From Taxawa tesnikishii (nom. ined.) (taxonomy: Eukaryota; Ascomycota; Dothideomycetes; Dothideales), in NCBI GenBank assembly GCA_030247885.1, contig JAPDRO010000017.1:620001-684000 (forward strand): a stretch of 64,000 nt of DNA, read 5' to 3'. This document shows positions 1 to 13,166 of the stretch, one piece after another. Made by a program: the position numbers and the translations under genes. How positions within the stretch are numbered: position 1 is the first letter of the stretch; each line of letters opens with the position of its first letter. The notes beneath the pieces are model-generated. The model was not told where the DNA came from. It saw nothing but the letters and a program-made list of their open reading frames with translations, and made no database searches.

Positions 1-1060
1 CGCGTCAAATATGGCTCCAAAGCCTATAAGCAAGACCTAAGTTACCCGCTTCATCGACCGACATATCTTACAGTGTACTGTTAGTACGGACAGCAATCGC
101 CACCAAGCTGATTCAGAAGCTTAATATAGCCTGTACTTCGACCTATTGCATTATAAGATTAGCCAATATAACATTAGGGCTCGCTACACGTACGATATAG
201 ATGAGAAGCGCTTCTTAATTACTGTTACCGGCCGATCAAAACGGGTGTTTAGTAGACGGATATGGGAGGAGAAGGAGGTCAGAGTAGCTATTAGCCAGGG
301 GCTATTACCAATCAAGAAGGGAGACTTCTTACCCCTGTTCTAAGAGCGTAGGTAAGTTCCCTCAAGGAAACGACGGTACTCGGCTCCTTTGAAGCAACGG
401 GTATATTATTACTTAACGCAAACGTTATACTTAAAAGATTCGCTAACACTATCTTAAACAAGTAGGAGTCACGGGAAAGCTTTACGTCAATACTTAGCGC
501 CTCTAGTCAAAGGAAAGCGGAGCGGATTGTTAAGGTAGTAGTAAAGGGTAACGCTACTACTAAGGCGCGGAAGCTTAGTTACTTACTTTACTATCTTAGT
601 TCGAAGCTAGCTACTTCGACATGAAAACTAGGATCTTATGGAGGCTCTAAGCGATAAGAAGAAGCGTCAGAAGCATAGTAAGCCCCTCGATCTTTAGCAG
701 CGTAAGGAGTATTACAATGGAGCTGTTTTCTGTTTACTAAGGAAGGTCAGAGAGGCACGTGCTCGTTAGACCGTAAAGGAGCGTAAAGAGAAGGAGTAGC
801 AACTCCAAAAAGCTAAGTCATCTAAGCTTAAGAAGGCTGCTTAACTTTACGAGCTCAAAACAGCTAAGGAGAAGCGTGTGGTAAGAGAGGCAGCTAAGGT
901 AGTTAGAGAGAAGGAGAAGGCTGAGAAGACTAAACAAGCAGTTAAACGCGCTCGCCAGCGAGAGGCTTAAAGCGCCGCAAAGCTCTCCAGTTATCCCAAA
1001 AGAGTAAGAGGAAAGCCTCAAGGTCCCCCAAACAGAGTATCAAGCGCAAATCATGTAGGG
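1..1060 (+). mobile_element. Degraded pogo-type DNA transposon, transposase remnant
   Basis: This is the 3' part of an old Tc1/mariner-pogo transposase gene that enters from the left edge. Around 146-343 an open stretch reads like the catalytic core of fungal DDE transposases (TYDIDEKRF, then TGRSKRVFSRRIWE), where intact relatives have TYNMDEKGF. From about 634 to 1053 one frame gives the usual basic C-terminal tail rich in Lys/Arg/Glu (KERKEKE, AAKVVREKEKAEK), interrupted by TAG and TAA codons where CAG, CAA or GAG would be expected. Those changes are C-to-T or G-to-A, as RIP produces, though this block is less A+T-rich than the islands further right. The N-terminal part and left terminus lie outside the window and I did not find the right terminus. 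It differs from the Fot1-like element at 60.8 kb. Not functional. Confidence 0.8.
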
Positions 1061-1070
1061 ATTTACCGGT

Positions 1071-1848
1071 CTAGTGCAAGTACTGCCGGAACCAGTAAAC
1101 AGCTGCGTTCTTGGCCCTCTCCAGACCCTTCTTCTGCGTAGCGTTGTTCTGGTCTCCCTTTACAGCGAACCCGTGGACGAGGCCTGGGAAGTACTGGTAG
1201 TCGTACTCGACACCTAATGTCGGAATGGTCTTGTTGGCGAATTCCTTGAGCTCTGGCGTAAAGACTGGGTCGGTCTCTGGTGCCATGATTTGGACAGGTA
1301 CGCCCACATTCTTAATCTCGTCTTCAGTCAACCCCGAAGGGTGAGCCATAGAGATGCAGTCGACTAGGTCGTTGCCCTTTGCGCCGAGCTGGAAGCAGCC
1401 CCAGCCACCGTAGCAGTAGCCGATAACGGCGACCTTCTTAAACTCGCTACGAAGGGCTTTTGCACATTCGAAAATTTCTGGGCCACGAATGTCCTTAGAG
1501 TGGCGGTCGAGGAAGGCCATCATGTCAAAGGATTTGCGCTTCTCTGGGTCCTCGAACATTTCTGGAGTAACGACCTCGCCATCGAAGCTGTTAAACGTCA
1601 GCGACGATCAGGTTTTGGGTGACGCCCTTTTACAAGTCTGGTAGGTAGGCGGTAGCATCGGCCTCTTTGGCAAAGTGGTCGGCGAGCAGGCGCAGGTTTG
1701 GTAGGGTCCAGCCATAGATGTCGGCGATAACCATAATTGCCACATCCTTGTTAGAGCCAGTAACATAGGCCTTGTTCCTGCCTAGGGTTGTTTCCTCGCC
1801 AGCTGGGTTGCCGGACCACATGAAGCCAGTCTTGCAGCACTCGGACAT
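1071..1848 (-). CDS. Dienelactone hydrolase family protein
   Basis: Predicted alpha/beta hydrolase of the dienelactone hydrolase (carboxymethylenebutenolidase) family, about 243 residues, the usual length for the single-domain fungal type. Exons are 1634-1848 and 1071-1587. The 46-nt intron 1588-1633 has a GTAAAA donor, a GCTGAC branch site and an AACAG acceptor, and joins YLPD to FFDGEVVTPEMF in frame. The nucleophile elbow is seen as GYCYGGWG (Cys nucleophile), the acid as the Asp in ETDPVF and the base as the His in GLVHGFAVKGD. No signal peptide is evident, so it is probably cytosolic. The true substrate is unknown; fungal members of this group are often only loosely tied to aromatic catabolism. 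It ends 11 bp from the transposon remnant on its left, yet its frame is intact and shows no RIP. Confidence 0.9.
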
Positions 1849-2585
1849 GGCTGCGGAAGTGATGATGATACGGCGGGATCGGCAAAGAGAGGGTGGACTG
1901 AGATGAATGACAGTATTTGGAAGCGAACGCTGGCTTTTCTATAGTAGTACGATTACTAAGTGATCCTGTGTCGATGCAATGGCATGTGGGTTGCCTAAAT
2001 CGACGGCGACACTGATTGCCGGCGACACAAACAATGCGGAGTCAATATTGGACTACGGCCGAGATCGGAGGGACAGTGGCAGCGGTTCCGTTGCTTACCA
2101 GGACCTCTCGGGCGTACGCTAAGAGGTGTCGCTGTGTTGGTTGTTCCTACGAGGATCCTCCACTACATGGTGGTGGCGCAAGCACCTGCAAGTGAAACTT
2201 GGCGCGGGAAGGATCCTAATCACAACGTATTCGACGGGGAGGAAAACCCCGGCGAATCCCTGCCGGTTTTGAATGCGAGAATAGTTCCGCCCCCGCGATG
2301 TGGCCCGAGCTCTCGAAATCTTGGCCGAAGAACTGATTTCATGTGAAGCTTCAACTTTTAGAACTTCGCCTTCACCGACGCGACATCTTCGCTCACGACC
2401 GCCACCATACCCGCTGGATCTCTGCCATAGGCTTCTTGATATACGATAAGAACTAGCCGCCAAACCAGTTTTCTGATTCACGCCCGCGCTGCACATGTCC
2501 AACACTATGAGCCTTCCAACATAGACCACTTTTCCACACGCAGAATCGACCTTCCGAACAGCACAGTCGCATCAGCCCCAAAATC
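1849..2585. promoter_or_regulatory. Intergenic region, shared upstream region of two divergent genes
   Basis: This 737-bp stretch separates the divergently transcribed dienelactone hydrolase and UTP20 genes and must hold both promoters. Short open frames on both strands show no recognisable domain and I treat them as chance. No obvious TATA box or repeat was found. Confidence 0.4.
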
Positions 2586-5500
2586 ATGGCCTTGGGAGGA
2601 GGCAAGATTACGAAGCCGTCGAAGGTGGTTAAGCCTAGAGCAAAGAGTCGGAAGGATGGAACACCATCGAGTCGTCAACACCATTTCGAAGGGTTCTCGT
2701 CGCGAGTCCAGAAACTCAAAATTGATCCTATCAGACGGACACGGCGCGCTGATGAGCTTGTCGGAGATGATGCTTCTCATTTCCATACAGCATTGCTAGA
2801 ATGGGTGGATAGTAATCTGTCAGAGGACTTTACCGTCTTTGCGAAGAGGGTCCTGCCTCTTTCAGAGTCGCTTCCTATGGTCTTGCACAATGAAGAGCGT
2901 TTGATCAACCTGCTCGTTGAGTACATTGACAAGGGAAACGTTTTGTCTCTTGAGCCTCTCCTCTCTCTCCTCTCGCACCTTGCACATGATCTGGACGTAC
3001 GGTTTGAGAAATACTTCCAACGAGCGGTGGCCGCAGTAGTACAGCAAGCTGCGACAAACCCTGAGATCGAGGCGATCGAGTGGAGCTTCAACTCGCTAGC
3101 TTATCTCTTCAAATATCTTCAAAGGCTGCTAACACCGGATCTTCGCCCCTTATACAACATCATGGCAGATATTCTGGGCAGGAAACGTCAAAAACCGTTC
3201 GTCATCCGCTTTGCAGCAGAGGCAATGAGTTTCTTAGTCCGAAAGGCTGGATCCATGTACGACAAGAACCAAGAGCCGCTCAAGATCATTGTGGAGCATA
3301 TTGTAAAAGATTACACAGAAGCGAGCAACACCCCTCAGAGGATTTGTACGGCCAGGGTATTATGACCCTGTTCACAGAATCCATCAAAGGCGTTCAGAGG
3401 ACTCTCCACTCTAGTGGCAACGCTGTTTTGTCGTGTCTTATGACACGGTGTTTCGACAGTGAAAGCTCTGAAGCAGAGAGGCAGAGTGCCGGCAAGATTC
3501 TGATAGGCTCGTTGATCTCCTGTCTTCACCATACTGACGCAGAGACCTTCAAGCCTATACTGGACGCTGTTCTGGACTTCATCAACCTGAGGGACGGGAG
3601 AGTCCCCTTGACGAAGTTCTGCTCGCAAATCGGCTTCTCTTCACCATTGCAGCGACTCGCAAAGGATCGAGGATTTCAGACTGGTCAACCTTCGTAACAA
3701 GATTCCTAAAACTCTTCGAACTGGCTGAGCTGCACGATCCGGAACCCGACTCTACCACCGAGATGGAGTTGTTGAATAGCTTAGCTGTGATTATGCAGTC
3801 CGCCTCCCTCGACGCCATCCTACCCAACGTGAGAATCTTGGAAGAAATAACAGAAGATCGATGGAGGAAGCATTTTCTGGCGTTCTGCAACGTCTTCGCC
3901 AGTCTCGGACAGGACAGATTTGAAAGCTTGGGGATTCAAAGGTTGTTGGAGACCTTTATCGTCAAGAATTGGAAAGAGAATGAAGCCGAATTATGTTGCC
4001 TGTTACCAACACTTGCACAGGAGAACTTGTTCGCCAAGTCCGCACTTAAGTGCGACGTACCATGGCAGAAGAAGATGGTAGGCAATTTCACCAAGATTGC
4101 CAGCACCCAAGAGGAGGATGAGGAGCTCTTGCATCTATGCAACGGGTATCTCAATGTCCTAGAATGCTCGAAGAATGATGCCTCGCTTTCGCAAGCCATC
4201 CGGGAGCAGCTTGTAAAAACGTTGTGGAAGGCGATCAATACGAACACCGCCGACTTGAGCGATTGGAAGGCTTTTGCGCTTGGCCGAGCATTCGGGTATC
4301 TCGAGACATCCACAAAGACGTTAATCAATGACGATTTATTTCAAGGTCTCTGTGTCCGCGCTCCCGAATTCAAGGGACTTTTGCCGTTCTGGAGGTCCTT
4401 ACTCTCAACCCTACAGAGTACGATACCTGGACTGTCTTTCACTGGCCCGCACATGGACATCCTGTTTGACACCGCAATTTCCTGCCTAAGCGCGCCCTCC
4501 CACGAACTGAGAAAGCTCGGTTTGCAAATTCTCCAAACATCTTACACAAGTGGCGACGCGCTAGTCCCAGAGCTGCTATCCGTAGCCCTGTCAATCGAGA
4601 ACGAAACACTCAGCGTGCAGTCGGCTCGAGTCATCTCGTCACATGTTCGCCGGCTAGCCATGGGCTACAACATCACTCAATCGGACCCGTACATGGCGAG
4701 AGCCATCCCAACGTACCTCTTCGGACTTTTGCATCTGCGACTTACTCAAGCCTGGGAAGATGCCGCTCAAGCGCTGCACGACATCTCTCAGTACGAGAAG
4801 GCGGAAGAAGTCATAATCAACATTGTAACAATGTGGCTGCAGGACGCCGGTGTGGACGCCTTGAATATCAGCGATGAACAGAAAGCCAATCAGCACATAC
4901 CGCACGTAGCGTCCGACTTTGAGTGTTCAAATCTTGCCATGATCTCCCGGACATGCGAATCGGCGGCTGCTCTGCTCGAAGATCCTGAAGCGGAGCTGCG
5001 GAATCGCTTCGCGAGGGACCATGAACGGGTTTCGTTTTCTAGCGCGGCAAACCGGCAACAGGCTTTGCGTGTTCTTAACAAACTGCCGCAACTTGCGGAG
5101 AAGCGCTCGAGATTGCTGACACCGGTTTTGCTTGACTGGGCAGGCGAGGTGGATGAGACTCCAGTTTCTGGAGAGGAGAGTCAACGATGGGGCCGAAAAG
5201 ATCAGAAAAGTATGCTCGAGGTCTTCGCGAAGGCCCAAAATCCGCGGGTGCTCTACAGGTCCCCTGAAGTATATCAAGCCCTCTTGAACCTGCTTGGAAA
5301 CGGTGATGGCGAGATCCAGAAATCTGCGCTGAATGCGATCTTGGCCTGGAAAACGCCCGAAGTCAACAGGTACCAGGAGCATCTCCTCAACCTCCTCGAT
5401 GATGCGCGATTTCGTGAGGAGATAAGCATCTTCCTTTCCCTTGACTCTGAAGATGCCATCCGCATTGGGGACCTTCCAGTGTTAATGCCCGTTCTGCTTC

Positions 5501-8500
5501 GACTCCTGTACGGTAGAGCCGTCACCCGTGCAGGCTCTGCAAGCGGCAAGCGTGGCCAGCAAACTCGCCGTAAAGCCATCTTCGTCGCGCTGGCGAAATT
5601 TCCGGAAAACGTACTCGGCCAGTTCATTGATATCGCTTTGGGCTTGTCGGCCTCGATCAAACCCATTGAAAACGGAGCTCTTGCACCGGAAGCTGTTAAG
5701 GCCTTCAACCTCCCTCAACGGTAAGTGACTCTGCTCCCCTGTCCATATCTTTGAGAGAAGGCAATATCTAACAGCAACCTCCAGAAAGCAGTTTGGTCTT
5801 CTGAACATGGTAAGTAATAAATATTACAGTTAAAAATAACTTAATTACTGAGACAAGTTACTAGATTGAGGATATGCTCGAGACAACAGGCGGCAATGAG
5901 TTGCAGCCCGTTGGACACAAACTAGCGGACGTTGTTCTCCTGTGTCTGCTCAAGGCATCTAGAGCATCGGCACCCACTGAAGGAGAGGAAGCAGTTGAAG
6001 ACACGAGTCCAACTGCCCTTGACCGAACGATCCGTCAGACTGGCCACCGGTGTTTGGTCCAGCTGTTCTCCTCCTGCGGCGGCGTCACCTGGGAACCATA
6101 CGCTCGCGTAATCATGCAAGAGTTCGTCGGCCCTCGACTGGACAAGCTTCCTGCGGAGACGGCTCAGTCTGTGTCGAACATTCTCCGCCTCCTATCTACG
6201 TGGAGTAGCTCGGCAAATTGTGTGAGATTTCTGGTGGATTTCTACCCTGATACGCTGAGTAAGATTGCCGAGTGCCTTACCATACCACACGCGAAGACCG
6301 ACGTCAAGCTCTTCGTGGTGGAAAAATCTTCGGCAAGCTGCTCGACCTAGGCGAGGAGAAAGATGGAGTCTCCACGGATGGCGCGACTGGTGCCGAGGTC
6401 GTGAGAGAAATCCTCGCGCCCAGTGCTTCTCCAGTTGTCCTCGCGCTTGGCTATGTCTTACGTCAAAACCCGTCCAAGGAGCTTCTGGATGCCAGCGTGC
6501 TGTGCGTGTCGAGACTGGCGCCCATCGCAGCTAAATTGGGCCCAGAGGATATTGCTAAGGTCGTTGACGTCGCCACTTTTCTCCTCAAGGCTCCACCGAA
6601 GGTTGTGCACTTCAGCACCAAGCGCGACTTGCTCCAGACGATGGTGCACCTCATACCGGCAATCGGCAGGAACTTATCCGAAGGTGAGGCAACTTTCGAC
6701 GCTATTTGCCCGCTGTTTGCCTTCTTCAAGGACAGAGAGAGCAGGGTTCTGCTGTGCCAAGTCCTGGATGCCTTGGCTACGGTTACTGGCTTCTCGAAAG
6801 AGGTCACCCGACTATGTGAGGATCTGAACTCTTGGAAGGCGAACAGACTAGACGAACCGGATTTTGATCGTCGTGCTGCTGCATTCAGCACCATCAATGA
6901 CACAAAGTACCGCGTTTTGGACCACAAGCAATGGCTTCCCTTCTATACAACTTCCTGTTCTTCATTCGCGACAATGATGAATTGGCTATACGAGCCAGCG
7001 CCTCGTTCAGCCTTAGGAGATTTATCGAGGCTGCTGGCGAGGAAGGAACGTTCAGGACGGGCTTCGAGGAAGTCACTTCATCTGCTTTACTACCTGGTCT
7101 GCGAAATGGTATGCGCGAGGAGTCTGAGCTGGTGCGGAGCGAATTTCTGGCTGTGTTGGGGCATCTAATAACGTTCTTTTCATCGTGGGCGCCCGTTAGC
7201 GACATGGTTGGATTGCTCGCCGGCGGTGATGAAGAGGCGTCTTTCTTCACCAACGTCTTGCACATCCAGCAACACCGTCGGCTGCGCGCTCTGCGGCGAC
7301 TGGCGGCAGAAGCTCAAACGGGCCGTATCGCCCCAACTAACACCAGCCAGATCTTCATACCTATGTTGGAGCACTTTGTCTTCAACCAGGCTGCGGATGA
7401 GAGCAGCCACAACCTTGCGGCGGAGACTGTTACCACACTCGGATCCCTGGCCCTGTGTCTTGATTGGCAGCAGTACCGCTCCACTCTCCGGAGGTTTATT
7501 GGCTACATCAAGAGCAAGCCGGACTTGGAGAAGACAGTACTGAGATTGATCGGAGCTGTTGTCGATGGACTTGACCGGAGTGCGCGAGCCGACGTGGACA
7601 CTTTTATGGCAGATGGCGATGCCGATGCCGATGCGGACGGCAAGTTCACAGTTGGTCGATTAAGTGCTACCCTGCCACCTAAGGAAAGGCTGGCCAGTGA
7701 AATTGGCAATTTCCTTCGGCCCCTCACGGACTACCTGCATCTGAAGGATGAATCGACCGTAAGTCTGCGTGTTCCGGTCGCTATCACCGTGGTCAAGCTC
7801 TTGCGCATCCTGCCCGGCGAAGATCTGTCTGTGCGTTTGCCTTCTGTGCTGATGGAGTAAGTACATTGCAAGCGCTACCTTTCTGTTGTGTCGTTCGCTA
7901 ATGCTTTTGTAGTGTATGTCATATCCTGCGCAGTCGAGACCAGGGATCCAGGGATATGACGAGGAAGACCTTGAGCGAGATTACGAAGCTGCTAGGGCCG
8001 GCGTACTTTGGGTATACCGTAAAAGAGTTGCGCAGCGCGTTACAGCGAGGCTATCAGCTGCACGTGCTCTCTTATACAGTGCACTCCATCCTGGTGGAAA
8101 ATGCCGGGATACTCTCGCCGGGTGATCTGGACTACTGTCTGCCGGACATAGCTTCAATCATCATGGATGATATCTTCGGCGCCACTGGCCAGGAAAAAGA
8201 CGCGGAAGAGTACATCAGTAAAATGAAAGAAGTCAAGGCCAGCAAGAGCTACGACAGCATGGAGCTTCTTGCCAAGATCACGACACTGAATCATCTGACA
8301 GAGCTTGTCAGGCCTATCCAAACGTTGTTGGCGGAGAAGATCGACCTTAAGACCGTTAAGAAGATTGATGAGCTTCTTCGTCGCCTCGGTTTGGGTACTA
8401 CGCAAAATGAGGCGATCAAGGATCGGGAGGTGCTTGTCTTCTGCTATCAAGTTCTACAGGAGGTGCACAATGCCGCCGCTTCAAGTGACAAGAAACCGAC

Positions 8501-10755
8501 TGAAGACGACTATAAGACCAGAAGATTCTTGATCGTTATGAGGGGCAAGAAGGGCCTCATAGGGAACACATCGTCCTATACCTTCAAGTTGACTCGGTTC
8601 GCTCTCGATCTCCTTCGTAGCGTCCTGCAAAGACACGATGAACTGAAAACCCCGGCAAATCTGACCGGGTTCCTTGGAATCATTGGCGATTCGCTCGTTG
8701 GTGGACAGGAAGAGGTACAGACGTCCGCTGTCAGGTTGTTGACGTCGATCATCAAGGTTCCCGTTCCCCAGCTTGAGAAAAATGCTACCGTGTACGCGAA
8801 GGAAGCAGTTAACATCATCCGCACGGTTCCATCAACCACGTCCGAAGCCGCGCAAGCAGCGCTCAAGCTCCTCAGCGCGATCTTGCGCGAACGACCGAAC
8901 ACCAAAATCAAGGAAACAGACCTCGCATATGTCTTGAAACGCGTCAAACCCGATCTCGAGGAACCGGACAGGCAAGGTGTTGTGTTCAACTGTTTGCGAG
9001 CTGTAATCTCTCGCAAAATTCTTATGACAGTACGTCTACCGCTTTGTCTCACCTTTGATGAGGTGTATTACTAACAGGAAGCAGGAGGTTTACGATGTCA
9101 TGGATACCGTCGCTGCTATCATGGTCACGAATCAGACGCGTACTGCAAGAGACCTTGCAAGGGGCCTCTATTTCCAGTTCCTGATGGATTATCCGCAAGG
9201 AAAAGACCGCTTCTCCAAGCAAATTGCCTTCATCGTGAAGAATCTTGAGTACGTGATGAGTCATTCCTTCCACCCCTCTCTCTCGACCTTGCTGACATGC
9301 TTTAGGTATCGATACGAAGAAGGCCGAAAGTCCGTGTTAGAACTGCTCCATCTGCTCCTATCTAAAGTGCAAGGCGACCTGGTCCAGGATCTGACTTCGT
9401 AAGTTGCCTCCACTCTGAAGGATGCCAAAAGTTTATTGACCCATGTCAGCATGGTGTTCGTACCACTAGTCATGGTCTTAGTCAACGACGACTCTCCGGA
9501 GTGCCGGGAAATGGCCGGCACGCTAATCGCTAAGATATTCGAGCGCGCGGACGACGAGCGCATGAAGAACTTTCTCGCCCTCATGCGATCTTGGCTCGAG
9601 CACGATGAACAGGTGCTGCTCCGCCGGATCGCGCTGCAGTGTTGGACCATGTACCTCGCTACTGGAAACATTCAGGTCAAGGACATCTCCTTCCTTCACA
9701 AGCAGCTGGCTCAGCTATTGCAAGACGAGGCTGACGCCGAGCATTGGGAACTGCGCTACTACGCCTTGCAGGCTTTTGCTAAGCTCAGCGAGACCGCGCC
9801 CGATGCGACATTGGCCACTAGATCGAAGCCATTGTGGACCAACGTTTTCAGCAACCTGGTCTTCCCGCACACATGGGTGAAATCGTCAGCTGCACGTCTC
9901 GTAGGTACACTATTCTCAGATATGGCAAGTACGAATGCGCAAGGAATAGAGGGCCTCGCGGCTTTGCCTTTGCGCGGTTCAAAGGACTTGGAGCTGTCTG
10001 ACACGGAGCTGCGTGAGCTGTGCAGTTCAAGCTTGCGGATTCTGAAGTTCACGGGTGTCACGGAACAACTGGCTACGCAAACGGCCCGTAACTTGATCTT
10101 CCTAGGCCGCTGTTTCGGCGCCAATGGAATGTTGTGGAAAACACCCACCACCGATGCGGATGCCGACCATGAAGACGATGCCATTTACAGTGCGGCAGAC
10201 GAACCAGACGAAGAAGTAGCGGCAGACAACACAATCAGCAGCGCCGATCCCAAGACAGCGCTTGCCTACCTCTTCGAGCGGCTCTCGGCGATCCTCCGCC
10301 GTGACTTCAGCTCCCTACGCGCGCCCGCCCTGATACCAAAGACCGCGGCCCTCCAGACCCTCGCAGCCCTTTCCAACCACTTGGACGTCGACTCCCTCAC
10401 GCCCTGTCTTCAGACCATGCTGTTACCCCTGCATCACCTCACAGACCCGTCCGTTCCCGCGCCCTCCTCCACCGATCCAGCATTCGTAGAGGGGTACAAG
10501 AAGCTCGTTGACATGACTCATGAGGTCGTTGGCTTGCTGCAGAAGAAGCTCGGCACGAGTGAATACGTGGCCGTGATGGGTAGGGTGCAGGAAGAGGTCC
10601 GGAGTAGGAGGGAGGGGAGAAGGCAGAAGAGGAGGATTGAAGCAGTTGCGCAGCCGGAGAAGTGGGCCAAAGAGAAGAGGAGGAAATATGAGGGGAAGAA
10701 GAACAGGAGAAAGGAGAAGGGAATTGAGGCGAGAGGCAGGAGAAGGGGTTGGTAA
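2586..10755 (+). CDS. UTP20: U3 snoRNP / SSU processome component Utp20
   Basis: Large HEAT-repeat scaffold of the small-subunit processome, needed in the nucleolus for 18S rRNA maturation. I recognise the N-terminal block (HHFEGFSSRVQKL), DRIM-type sections such as GVQRTLHSSGNA and RKQFGLLNM, the NLEYRYEEGRKSVLE block, and a very basic C-terminal tail (from about 10,590) typical of nucleolar Utp20. Six introns fit: 5721-5784, 5810-5864, 7857-7912, 9030-9084, 9249-9305 and 9399-9449. The first ATG is at 2586. Four single-base frame changes occur inside runs: CCCC 3331-3334, GGG 3596-3598, AAAAA 6322-6326 and CCC 6938-6940. Adding one base at each gives 2,611 residues, close to yeast Utp20 (about 2,490). 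A gene this essential is unlikely to be dead, so I read these as consensus errors. Confidence 0.93.
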
Positions 10756-10978
10756 ACGTCTTGGGGAGGCGTAATGAGGAGTTTGTGGGGTTCCTGAGCT
10801 TAGTTGGATTGTGGTATGTACAGGCGTTATTTTTTTTGGGGGGGGACTAGTAAGAGGATGGCGGACGGCGTTCCAAGTGCATTTTACATGTCGGAATGCG
10901 TAGCGGGGAATATTGTATGCACATAGCTCGTTTTGGTGTCACGCCAAAGCGATCGAACATGTATTGCGCCTGTCCGCA

Positions 10979-13166
10979 TCACCACTTCTCGCCCTCCATC
11001 AACCGCGCTTTGCGCGAGCGAGCGAGGTCGCGACGGCGCCAGACGCGTTTCAAGCCGCGCCAGACTCGTTGTCGCCTGGCAGCACTCTTCGTCAGCAAAG
11101 AAATCCGTTGTGAACAAAAAAAAAAAAAAGACATGCAAGCATCTGAAAGCGCAGCCACTTACATCAACACCAAAACCATGGCCGACGTGACGGGGACGGC
11201 CAACCACCAGAAGAACATGTCACTGTTCTCCAGCACCGGCATGTCCTCAAAGTTCATGCCAAAGTAGCCGGCCAGAAACGTCATGGGCAGGAACAGGATC
11301 GTCACAAACGTCAGTTGCTTCATGCTCTCGTTCTGGTACGCGCCCATGATGTTGAAGATCAGGCTGATCATGCGGTCGGCGCTGCGCCGCATCCGGTCCA
11401 GGGACTCGGTCACGACGACGCAGTGGTCCTCGACGTCGCCGAAGTAGGTGTGCGCGAGTGAGGTGATGGTGATGGAGGCCGTGGCGGGGTCTTTGGGGTG
11501 TAAGGGGTGGGGAAGAGCGGGTGGCGGAGGATGAAGGCGAGGAGACGGCGGTGCTGTTGTGTTGGCGGAGTGCGTTTACCAGCGCGCTGATGGGCGCGAT
11601 TTGCGAGCGGAGCATGGCGAGTTCGGAGGTCAGGATGTAGCTGGAGGGGGTGTTAGTTTTGTATGTCCGTCCGTGTGGTAACCCAGCCACTCGTGGGGAG
11701 GAGGAAGATTAGAAGGGGATCTAAGGAAAGTCGGAGGTAGGGAGATGATATGATAGAGGAGAGGACAGAGGATGGATACATACAGAGCTTTGGAATGCGC
11801 AATCGACGGATCAATCAGCACGTCAAGCTCCAGCTGCGCAAGACTGTCCTCGTACGCCGCAGCAATTGGGATGGCGAGATCCACGATACCGTCGATGATA
11901 GCATGCATGACCATACTCGCGTCTCCACTCCTCCTCAACACCGTCTCAGGCGACTCCAATCGCTTCAGGATCGGCTCCTCGATCACATCCGCCGAGTGCT
12001 CGAAGAACGACACAATGGTGTTGTCGCTCTGTAGGAAAATGGAGACCTGCTCGACGGAAGTTGCCAGTCCCTTGGCATTGAGCGTCGAGTGCTCTTCCAT
12101 GTAGGCTGTTCGCTCGGGATCCGAGTCGGTGCGGTAGCTTTGGAGCGTTTTGACCGCGCGTTGGTATTCACGTGGGACGGGCTTTTCGGGCACTTTGGAG
12201 CCGTTGCTGTTGAAGTGCTGCCGGTGTGGGTTCTTGGGTATTGAATTGTCCATGATGTTCAGCAAGTTGGGGCTTCTTGAGGTGTTGGGAATGAGTCGCT
12301 GAAGGGTTAGAAGGACTGCGTTAGGTGTCAGATGTCCGCTCTAGCGAGACGACGTGACCAGACTGAGAGTCTGTTACGCGAAACAGAAACGGGGTGGGCG
12401 AACGAAGCTCCTAAAAAGCAACACCAGAAGACGTCCAATACCATTCCAACCTCCTCATCCTTCCGCATCTTTTCCCGTCATTCGCTCACAGCGAGAACAG
12501 AGGGCGCCCGAAAAGAACGAAATCACCCACCAAAAACATGCTCGGGATACCAATCCGCCTTGGTCCTATTCTTCGTATGCATCAAATCCTCAATCGCAAG
12601 CCGATGCAACCCCTCTCCGTGCCCAACAACCTCACGACGTCCCAGCTGAGGCCGTTTACGTTGATCCAGCGACACGTCGCCCACTCCTGTCTCGGTTCCT
12701 TGAGAAAGGCCGGCAGCGAGTCATTGTCCAGTTGGCGGATCTCGATGCGGTCGGCGGAGAAGTCGACGGCGGTGATTTGAGAGTGCGTCAACTGCGTGAA
12801 CTGGCTCGATTCGGGCCACGCCTCGACGTCTTCGTTGGCGGGGTCGATACCGGGCTCGCTGCCCGCCAAGGGACCGTCGGGGTCGCGGAGGTGGGGGTTG
12901 TATCTCCTCACATCGGTGGCGTGGTAGGCGCTGAAAGTCCGTCTGCTCGTTTCCCATTGCAATGTCAAAGGTGCCGCCTTGGGTGCTGTTCTTGATGTTT
13001 TACTCGAGAGATATCGACACGGTGGAACTATGACGGACTGTAGCATCGATCTGGGTCTGTGACGTGTAGTCAGAGTCCTGGTTGTGGCATTTCTGACGGC
13101 GCTGTTGTGATGAACCTTCCTGGCGGTGGCCGAGCATGCCGCGCCTGAACGCGGTAAGAGGAACAT
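10979..13166 (-). CDS. CorA-family divalent metal ion transporter
   Basis: Member of the CorA Mg2+ transporter superfamily (2-TM-GxN type), about 580 residues. The hallmark GMN motif is present in [11 protein letters not shown] after the first C-terminal membrane helix; the second helix is [16 protein letters not shown], followed by a basic tail ([16 protein letters not shown]) in the last exon. The N-terminal soluble part includes [23 protein letters not shown]. Exons are 12531-13166, 11784-12315, 11163-11640 and 10979-11075; the introns carry clear branch sites (for example AACTAACACC). The N terminus is rich in Arg, Ser and Thr and poor in acids, so a mitochondrial presequence is possible but not proven. 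One base seems missing in CCCC 12610-12613 (plus strand), and there is a second frame change in the low-complexity linker near 11,470-11,530. With both allowed the length is a multiple of three. The penultimate intron product would end at 11,159 if intron 11076-11162 were retained. Confidence 0.85.

Noticed and set aside
2586-10755. UTP20 as a pseudogene because of four frame changes
   Set aside because: All four are single bases in homopolymers, all introns are intact, the gene is normally essential, and other genes in the window show the same pattern.
12354-12995. Plus-strand open frame of 213 codons
   Set aside because: Antisense to the first exon and intron of the CorA-type gene; composition is a mirror of that gene.
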